Shown: positions 55,856 through 64,000 of the stretch, piece after piece
Layout: the number at the start of each line of letters is the position of its first letter
Position numbering within the stretch: the stretch's first letter is position 1
Origin: Prunus persica
Lineage: Eukaryota > Streptophyta > Magnoliopsida > Rosales > Rosaceae
DNA length: 64,000 nucleotides
Direction of reading: 5' to 3'
NCBI RefSeq assembly: GCF_000346465.2
Contig: NC_034011.1
Coordinates: 13,329,339 to 13,393,338 of the forward strand
Position numbers and translations under genes: made by a program
Notes under the pieces: model-generated
Databases searched by the model: none
Told to the model about the DNA's origin: nothing
The model's input: the letters and a program-made list of their open reading frames with translations, nothing else

Positions 55856-57690
55856 TCAATGTAAACCAATTCCATCATGGATGGGTACTTTAAAGTATAA
55901 GCTTCAGTGCACACACGCTTGAAGTTTGGTAGATTACGAAGCATGATGGACTTCACTAAAGGAAGTTCCATTTCCTCTGCATGTTCTGCTTCTGTCTCTG
56001 CAACAATTTCTTCCATCATTCAACAGTCCATAACTTTTATCTGCCCTAGGCTGATAAGAAGTTTGAATATGGAAGGTGAAAACAAATACCTCATTTGGTC
56101 ACAACCAAGGACTAAAATATCGACAAAATATCGAGAATATTATCGTTTTTTCGAGTCTAGAGATATAGTTTGAAACATATCCATACATAGGGTTCAGGGT
56201 TTAGAGTTTAAGGTTTAATACCTGCCATCAGAGTGCCACTTAATCCGAAAGACCCATTTACAGCCAACTAGAGCATGCAGGAGGGAATGAGGAACCAGAG
56301 ACCATGTATTGTTTTTAAGGAGGGCGTTGATTTCTTCGGTCATGGCGGAACGCCATTTTGCATGTTTTTTAGCCCGAGAGAAGCAAGTGGGTTCATTAGT
56401 AACATTAACTGAAAATAAACCATGAGGGAGGGGGTACCGCACAGTTCCATCAATGCGTGTTTTGGGTTGCACTCCCAAATTGATTGGGCAAATTCATGAC
56501 CCACGGTTAAGGAGAGAACAGCAGGAAATAGAGTTGTGGTGATGTAGCTGATGAGGAGTTTGTCATGTTGGTACCAAGAGAGAAAATCAAGGTTAGATTT
56601 GGTAACAGTAGTGGTTGAGGAGGGAGTGTCGGGGGCAGCAGATGGAGTAGTGGTAGTTGAGGTGATAAATTCAGACGGTGAAGGATTTGATCCATCAACA
56701 AACTTCCAGAGGTCATGACCGATGAGGAACGGCTTGATTTGGCAGAGCCAAAGAAGGTAATTGGAGGCATCAAGTTTGAGGAAGTGGGAGGTGTTAGGGC
56801 CGGGAAGAGAGGAGGCCATGAGGATCGAAAAGAAAGATAGGGTGAGACTTCAGGGGAAGAATTGAAAGGCTGATACCATGTAAAGGAGAATTTCCCGATG
56901 AATATTTCATTAGCTTTGATACAGCTTATATACACACTTTAGTAGAGATACAAAAAGTAAGAAATATGAAATACAATCAATTACAATTAATTAATAATTA
57001 GAATCAGTGACAGCTATTATCTAATCAAGGTAATGAAGGAGAAGATCTTGCAGAGCAATTGAACGAGAGTTCACCGAGCTTGATTGCTGCACTAACAGTA
57101 TCTTAGCACTCTAATAGATGCTGACAGTTCCGAAAAACTCGTATGTATGAAAGATAAAACCTTGAGCTTCATCCCTTTCAACATGCTTTCTAGAAAAAAT
57201 TCTGAAATTTCGCTATTTTCTAGTTGTAGAAGTTTAAGTTTTTGATACTCCAAACCATCTTTCAAAATGCGGTCATCAATATTAACAGCATTCAGTGAAA
57301 CTGCAGTGTACTGTTTCCATGTAGGTTTTATTTGCCAACTTCTATATTCAGCTTGACCTTGTACCAAAAAAAACATCCACATCTTGGGCAGTAATTGATA
57401 TGGCAATCACGCTACGAACTATGCCGTGCATTTTGGTACAGCCTTCCTTGCTACTATCTAGCAGCAAAAACCTCCTGTTTAGTTTGACAACCAACGAATG
57501 TACTCGCATTCTTGCTACCTCCACTGAATCAAACTTGTCAGAAATTATTCCTTGCCCCCACGCATATCTAACCAAATAATAGATTGGAATATCGTAACCT
57601 TGTGGAAATAAACAGCATAGTAAAAAGCATGACTTGAGTTCATCGTTCTCCAATCTTTCATAACAGAGTTTTATACTAGAATAATACGCT
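55850..57690 (-). pseudogene. CC-NBS-LRR (CNL) resistance gene remnant
   Basis: Minus-strand pieces: YYSSIKLCYERLENDELKSC, FLLCCLFPQGYDIPIYYLVR, RVHSLVVKLNRRFLLLDSSK and CTKMHGIVRSV (57690-57390, the NB-ARC end with the MHD-like KMHG); EYRSWQIKPTWKQYTAVSLN and LKLLQLENSEISEFFLESM (57400-57100, start of the LRRs); and, after a copia fragment, a later LRR with a stop before MMEEIVAETEAEHAEEMELP, then LVKSIMLRNLPNFKRVCTEA and YTLKYPSMMELVYI (56040-55834). The style is that of the RPS2-like CNL group. P-loop and coiled-coil parts are missing. Confidence 0.75.
56215..57097 (-). mobile_element. copia D fragment (5' LTR, gag, scrap of RT)
   Basis: LTR 56879-57097 (TGTTAGTGCAGC...CCTTTACA on the minus strand), PBS TGGTATCAGCC, gag start MASSLPGPNTSHFLKLDASN, then after a deletion an RT N-terminal piece (TEEINALLKNNTWSLVPHS; GCKWVFRIKWHSDG). 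The 3' LTR is missing. Inserted in the CNL LRR region. Confidence 0.8.
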
Positions 57691-58504
57691 TGGGATGAAT
57701 TTCATGAAGGAAATTAACCACTTAGAAAACTTGAAGTTTCATTTGAACATCAACATAGAAAATAAAATCATAGCAATGGAAGCTTAAGCATAAATCTATG
57801 AGTTCAAAAAACAGAACTTTACCCAAGTATCTTTTAAGCCAAGTGATTTAAGTGCAATAAATTCCTAGAACATATTTGTTGTGAATTTAAGACAACATGA
57901 AAAATGGAGATTATAAAGGTTAGTCCACTACTACAAAAATGAAAAAGACAACTATAAAACAACGACGGAATAAATAAATATCATCTTTGTGTTTAGAAAG
58001 ACAACGGTAATAGAAAACCGTTGTGGATAAGTAATTTAAACACCTCAAAAATCGAGATCCGCTTGGGTATTTTTAAACACGACGCCTCAAACTTACAAAA
58101 CGTCATCTTATTAAAATGTTTTCTCCAAACGTACACTCTTAACCCCAAAAACAACGACAGTAGGTATGAAGCTACCAACGTAGACAGTAAAGACAACATT
58201 TTACCTAAACTACTGCCTTTTTAACTGGTAGTTAACCACGACAAACTCTTCTAAATCAGCGTCATATAATTTCAAAGGAATCCACGTCAGTAGTTACATA
58301 ATCAGCGCCGAATTAATGTCATATACTGTAACACCTTGACCCAATTTTAACTATTCATTTAAATGATTTAATTTAATTAATTGTGAAATTATAATTTTAT
58401 CCTCGGGAGGCTCAAATCGGAGTTTTAATGAAGAAGTTACGATGAACGGAAGTGCAGTGACAAAACCACAAATATTTTAAAGTTGGATTTTAAAAACCCA
58501 ACAG

Positions 58505-59320
58505 ATCTCTCTCTCTCTCTCTCTTTCTCCCCTCCCCCGCGACCTTACCTCCCTCTCTTGCGCGATAACCACAGACGACCGTACTTTAGCCAGTAGTTTC
58601 TTCCTCTAGCCACCGTAGACAACAAGACCGGTCACAAATGAACTGGCCCGCCACCCTCTTTCCATCCCGCCCCATCTCTGTCTCAGCTAGCTGCTCCGGC
58701 GCCGGCAAAAAAGCCAAAACAGACCAGTTTTTCCTCGAATTTTTCCGCGTCGTTTCCAACAATTCCGACCATCATTTGTGTCGATCCAGGTATGCTTTCT
58801 CATCCTTTCAATGTGATCTAGCTGATGGTTTGGTTGATTAGGATCTATTTTGAAGTTTAAAAACTCAATTTGAAACCTAAGTTTTGGCCAGTTTTCAGCT
58901 CGAATTTTCGACAAGCTCCAGCCACTTTTTGGCCATGGCCCAAGAACAAAAGTTGCTCCATTAGTTGTCTTGATCACATATGTATAGGTATTGATGCCTT
59001 TTTGAGAATTTTTCGATTACCGAAATTTTTCCAAGCCACCCACGCGTTGTCGAAGCGTGTGGCTGTGCGTGGGCCATGGTTGGGTGGCCTATTTGGTTCT
59101 AAAATGTTCGCCATGTCGTCCCAAGCACGATGGTGTGCTCGAATTTGAATTTGGTTATTGTTTGATGGTCGAACAGATTTACACATATTAGGCGTTATCC
59201 GGGTTCGATATATTTGGACCGTTGGATCGACTCCAATTCCAAATATGTTGATCTAGGTATCTCTAAGATCGTGTAGGAATTCACAAATCAGAATCGAAGC
59301 CTCGGATGCTCCGATTCAAT
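58505..59320 (+). promoter_or_regulatory. Leader module in LTR copy 3
   Basis: CT tract, CAG/GTATGC, GTTTTGGCCAGTTTTC, CCCACGCGTTG, GTTATCCGGGTTCGATA and AGGTATCTCTAAGATCGTG. Homologous to the other LTR copies and the CACTA tnpA leader. Confidence 0.55.
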
Positions 59321-60174
59321 GATTCAAAGATTACGTAAAACGGTGACTGTCCGATCGTGCGATCGCGAGCGATTTGGACCAAACTTGTAGGACGTGTTTA
59401 GTAAATGTTGTTGAACCGTAGGGACTTTCAAATCAGAAATCGGAGGTTGTGGGCCCCGCTAGCCCGGTTGACCAAGTTTGAGAAGTTTGACCACTCGGTG
59501 GACTGAGCATCTCCCGAGGTTATTTCACCAATCGAAACGCGTAGTTAGACCTTAGAAACTCCACCTTCGTCGTACACACACTTTGAATCTTGGGAAAACC
59601 AGGAGCTTGTTTTAAAGTTCTCGTCCGAAGTATTTTAATTAATCTAGTCTTTGAATTCTTCAAAAGATATTCCGGCTCAGTGTACTCAACAAGCAAGACC
59701 CTCTCATGGTCAAGCAGCTTTGAATTATCTGTGAGTGGACTTTGTTTTTAAATAATAATCATTACTTTCAAAGATGCAAAACTGTGCATAATGGGTTATT
59801 TGATTATTGAGTTTATTATATATTCAAATGTGAAATATAATGTTGTTATGAAAGTATTGGAAGTATATTTGGATATTTGCAGATTGTGATTATTTTGAAT
59901 TGTTATATGCTATTTTTGAGAGTTACTATCTATACTTGGATGTATGTTGGGTACATGGGATTGTTGGAAAGAGATTATGGAATGTGAGTTGGGTGTGTTT
60001 TATGTCAGTTTGGAGTGCTATTAGCACTACCCTATGTACCTCCCAGTTTTTGGAATACTTGGATTGTATACTTGGAATTATGGGATACTTGGATATGTTG
60101 GAACATGGGCACCCTTGACGGGGTATTTCGTAGACCCTTAGCCTGGTTAGTCGGCCCGTATAGGACTTGTCACA

Positions 60175-60280
60175 GGCATACGAGTATTGAGGATTCTGCT
60201 GTGCGTGCTAGTGAGCCCAGTCCCCCAGTTGGACGGCTTGATCCCTAGCCACATGGTCAATTGAGGATTCTTCCATGTGG
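60175..60280 (+). repeat. Hairpin pair in LTR copy 3
   Basis: Loop ATTGAGGATTCT occurs twice. The second has perfect arms CCACATGG (60249-60256) / CCATGTGG (60273-60280). The first has weaker arms GCATACG / TGCGTGC. Confidence 0.65.
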
Positions 60281-62225
60281 TCTAGTCAAACAATCCCCCG
60301 GTTGGATGGATTCCCCGGTACAAGTTTGATAGTGGTCATACTTATATATGTACATATACCTTCGTTCTTGTTTATTGGTGAGAATCCTTCCTCGCTCGCG
60401 GAGCCAATGGGCCCGAGTTTTGTGTGAGAGTGGTTTGACGAAATGGAAAGGGTGTTGAGTGAGTTTGAGTATTAGTACACTATTATGAGATATGGTTCTT
60501 ACCTTAGTTTTAATGGACTATATATGAATGTATCGGGTTTCAATTGCATGTTTTCTGCATCGTTTTCCAAACGGTGGAGTTAGTATGTTGTTGTTAACTT
60601 TAATAAAATTTGTTTTTGTCCACTTAGAAGTTTTTTGTTTTGCGCCCCTAGATAGTAGCTAGACTTGAACCGAGCGGCCGTGACGTGACTTGCACCACGG
60701 AGCCCCGAACTTCTGTAGGGCTACGTTTAATTGCTTTTATTTTCGTCGAACTTTATTGCGTTTGTAAACTGAAATTCTATAGAATTGCTTTGTTATCGCC
60801 CATGCTAGGGTTGGATGTAAGGCCAAATGCCTATTATGCTGCTGTTGGGATTATTTAAATGTGTTTGACAAGTTAAACATTTTTTGAGAAAGTCCGTTTT
60901 CCAGGGGAGACTGCCGAAATTTCGGCAGAAGTCTCGTTTCTCTTTTCCTTGATTTGGAAAAGAGACTATGATGTTAGTAAGTGGGCTGGGCATCAGTATG
61001 ATGTCTGAAAAACCACAGGATTCGTTGCAGATTCTGAGGAATTCGAGGCCGGTCCTGTCATATACCACGACCGTAAAAATAAATTTCTCGATGTATGATG
61101 TCCTCATGTACTACTACGGCATTTATAATATTATTGTCGTATAAAGTTATAGCGAACCATGGTACTAGTAGCATAGATAACGACGTCTAAATGTAAAAAT
61201 ATCCATGTTGCTATATTACTGTTTTAAGACATGTTAAGTTAGTACAACACGACGATCTGTATAAATAAATGGTTGTGGTAAATATAATTTACCACTTCGA
61301 TATTGTAGAATATAGCGTCTAGTTGTTTGTACCTAACCACGTCGGTTTCTTCAAAATGAGTGTCGTATAATATTATAGGAATCCACATCGTTAATTGAAA
61401 AATACCGTCATCTCTATTTCCTTTATATGACTGTCGTTCTGTGACCACCGTCTTCTGAAATTTGTATTGCTTTTTAAGATTTATTTTCTAGGTTTTGGCA
61501 GCCTACGAAGGTAGATCAACAAAATGACAAGTATGGAGTAAAAACACGACAGTTTATATGGAAAACTGTCATATGCGACATAATTTTTAGGTTTATTTAC
61601 TAAATGAAATCATCAGAGAAAAGCAAATGAGATCCTAAGAGATGTGAAATCTTACCAATAGGAGCTATGTTCCTCATCACAATCAAATCACCAATATGAA
61701 AAGGACAATATTTTGGAAGTTAGTGATGTGTGTGTCATCAATATTTTGAACCTTCAGAGATATTAGAGAGACACACACATACCAACATCCAAATTATTGC
61801 CTCCCACCAAAATCCAGACCTTCAAAGAGGTAGAGAGAGCCAATGGGCTATGCAACTTGAGTTAGAGTTGGAACTCTAATAGAAAAGTAAAAGTGAAGAC
61901 CGACTGAACAGCCTCAATTTATCTTTACATCTATATGGGTCCCAGGAAAAGAAAAGCCCACCTAATAATTTTAATTTGTAAGACATTGGTGGTTTTTTGC
62001 TTATGCCGTAATAAAGTATTACAACGTCGCTAGGAATCTAATTACCGTCGTCTAAATGATATACCACGTCGCAATTTTACAGCTACACGACGTATTAAGT
62101 AAGTACACCACTAGTCTGTACACATAAATGTCGTTATTGTAGAATATAGCATTGGGGTTATTCCACTAACCATGGCGGTTTATTCATAATAAGTGTTGTA
62201 TTCACTTAATATACATATCGTCATG

Positions 62226-63078
62226 CTCGGGACGACATGAGGAACATTTTAGAACAAAATGGGCCACCTCACCATGGCCCACGTGCCGGCAGAGCATTGG
62301 TGTCTTGAGAAAATTCCGGCAAATGGAAAATTTTCAAAACACCCATCATTACCCATACCTACTTGATCGTGACAACTAGGGGAGCAACTTTTGGTCTTGA
62401 GCCACGGTCAAAAAGTGGCCGGAGCTTGCCCAAAAATCAACCCAAAAACTGGTCAAAACCTAGGTTCTAGATCGAGCTTCAAAAACCCAAAATTAACCCA
62501 AACCACTTGTATAGATAGCTAGAGCATACTGAGAGGGTGAGAAAACATACCTGGATTGACGAATTCTGTTGCTGGAGCCACCATAAAGCTTCAGTGGTCA
62601 CGTCGATTTTCGAGCTCGTGGTGGTGACGTGATGGCCTGGGGTGGCGGGGCTTCAGCCAAACGCGTTTGCTAGCTCGTGCTGGTCATTTTTAGACTGATC
62701 CCAGGACCTGGCATGGCTGGAACTGCTCTAATGTTGGCCAAATGTGGTCGGTCTAGTTTGCAAAGGGAGAAAGTCAAGGGAGGAGGAGAGAGAGAGAGGG
62801 AGAGGAGAGAGAGACTAAGCTGCCTTTTTAAAATTCTGACTTTGAAATATTTACAGTTGTACCACTGTACTTCGTTTGACTGTAAATTCTTTGTTAAAAC
62901 TTTGATTTGAGTCCACTATGTGTCTACGAACTCGTATCAACGAGCTCTATGCAACAGTGCCACTCAAATAAAATCCTTACAGATCGAAAAGACCTTATTC
63001 CAAGGCAAAATTGTAATTTTACAATTAAATAAATTAAATATAGTAAATAAATGGTTAAAATTGGGTCGGGATAGCACA
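62226..63078 (-). mobile_element. Truncated LTR of the TGTAACACC family, copy 4
   Basis: The minus-strand start TGTGCTATCCCGACCC (63078) resembles the start of copy 3, and the leader module lies at 62330-62830 (CAG/GTATGT donor-like site; GGTCAAAACCTAGG on plus). It ends abruptly at GGGACGACATG, which is mid-LTR in copy 3 (59110-59120). Confidence 0.75.
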
Positions 63079-64000
63079 TAGCAAGTCCAATATGTTGACA
63101 TGGAACAACATAAAGAAATGACAGGCGAAAAAGAGAAAAAAAACAACACGAATAAAGGGTAGTGGCATGAGTTGGAAACAAACTTTTTTCTTAAACATTT
63201 ATTTTAAGAAAAATACGACAATTCATTCATACCCCAAAATAGTTTACAGAGAGAACTGAAGAAGAATACATCCCCAAATCCAGGAGGGTCCTAGCAAATC
63301 TAAAGATTAGATAGCAAGTGTTTGTACAAATAATTTCCAGAAGGAATATTCGGAAAAGATCTTCTTCTTCACCCGATCCTCTTCTTCCCCGATCATTTCA
63401 AAATAGATTTGCTCAACGGAGCACACTCAATGGGTGCTAGCCAAAAGCTCTGCAATGCCTAAGTGAATTAAATGGTCTTAGGAAGATACAACTTTAACTG
63501 AAAAAGATTGAGCTTTCTCTATGGTACAAGAGAAATGGGGGGCGACACGTGGCTGTAAAAGAGGGGGAAAGAAAGAGAGAGAGTGTGTGTGTAGTGTGAG
63601 GGAGTGAGAGAGATTTCTCTAGGGTTTTTGAATTACCTTATGTGTGTTGTGTAACCACTTATTTATAGAGTCTCCTCCTTGGCTAGGGTTTGTAGAGATA
63701 ATTCCCATATGGATTGGAATTATCTTTTCCTTAAATGAAATTACAAGATAATATTAACTGCCGATTTGGCATTGTTTATTTGGGGTGATAAGTGATTTTC
63801 AAAAAACTTTGGGAAGCCTAACCCATTTGGTAAACTATAAGAAAATCACTTATTGTTAAAAATTGATGTGAGAGAAAGCTATAAGGAAAATCAGCTAATG
63901 AGGTGCTTTCATTTTCTGATTATGCAAGAATCAGTTTCGAAGAGGCATTGGGTTTAATGATTACGTGGGAATCATTTTCAGTTTATATGGGAATCAGTAC
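63079..64000. other. Unassigned AT-rich sequence at window end
   Basis: No gene is recognised. 63540-63700 has GA/GT runs and a minus-strand leader-like part with TATAAATAAGTG, suggesting an LTR or promoter. From about 63762 (GGCATTGTTTATTTGG) a MITE-like sequence with AGTGATTTTC inverted words runs past the end. Confidence 0.3.

Larger units (their letters stand above)
58327..61060 (+). mobile_element. Solo LTR of the TGTAACACC family, copy 3
   Basis: 2734 bp, TGTAACACCTTGACCCAATT...GGTCCTGTCA, perfect TSD TATAC (58322-58326, 61061-61065). Same part order as copy 1: CT tract (58505-58530), CAG/GTATGC donor-like site (58791), GTGAGTGGAC (59731), hairpins (60175-60280), GTCCACTT (60619) and the conserved 3' end. 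Divergent enough to be a second subfamily. Confidence 0.85.
57926..62225. mobile_element. CACTA-like non-coding element, interrupted
   Basis: Starts CACTACTACAAAAATG (57926). Repeated subterminal words such as ACAACGACGG, GAAAACCGTTGT, CCACGTCG and GTCGTATAA in both orientations run to about 58320, and again from 61061 to 62225 after the solo LTR. The other terminus is not found; a truncated LTR fragment begins at 62226. 61610-61990 shows no subterminal words and may be captured DNA (a donor-like GGTAAG on the minus strand near 61655). Confidence 0.6.

Overview
The window is plant nuclear DNA: intron-containing genes with GT..AG junctions, TIR-NBS-LRR (TNL) and CC-NBS-LRR (CNL) resistance-gene remains, Ty1/copia elements, long solo LTRs, Mutator-like (MULE), CACTA, hAT and Harbinger elements, and two Cassandra TRIMs carrying 5S-rRNA-like sequence. 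A eudicot is certain enough; the TE families suggest Rosaceae, but that is an inference from pattern memory only. I see no fully intact cellular gene. It reads as a resistance-gene cluster overrun by transposons.

Layout. 1-5.0 kb: CTP synthase pseudogene, one intron split by a copia element (472-4886). 5.0-6.4 kb: small TE remnants. 6.4-15.5 kb: TNL1 on the minus strand, with a young copia element (7135-12060, TSD GACCC) in its last LRR exon plus nonsense codons. 15.5-17.6 kb: duplicated TNL upstream sequence and a copia fragment. 17.6-29.1 kb: a small long-TIR MULE into which a 10.5-kb CACTA element (18058-28599, TSD TTA) inserted. 29.7-30.2 kb: an orphan TNL tail next to an unrecognised gene fragment. 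30.2-39.6 kb: a two-gene MULE (near-perfect 9-bp TSD) carrying a MURA-like transposase and a GRF zinc-finger gene. It is interrupted by a long LTR element (itself hit by Cassandra) and by a second Cassandra. 39.8-54.5 kb: TNL3 tail, a TNL fragment split by a 2.7-kb solo LTR, small TEs, TNL2 (nearly complete, one-base frameshift) and further fragments. 55.8-57.7 kb: CNL pseudogene with a copia fragment. 57.9-63.1 kb: CACTA-like DNA hit by another 2.7-kb solo LTR, then a truncated LTR copy.

Two patterns stand out. First, the long-LTR family (31883-35466, 44011-46730, 58327-61060, 62226-63078) shares a ~700-bp leader module, with CT-rich tract, candidate splice donor and intron-like DNA, with the 5' leader of the CACTA tnpA gene (20760-21490). 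Second, the same LTRs carry hairpin arrays in which the loop is conserved while stem arms differ from unit to unit yet stay complementary.

All similarity statements come from reading the sequence by eye; no database search or alignment was run.
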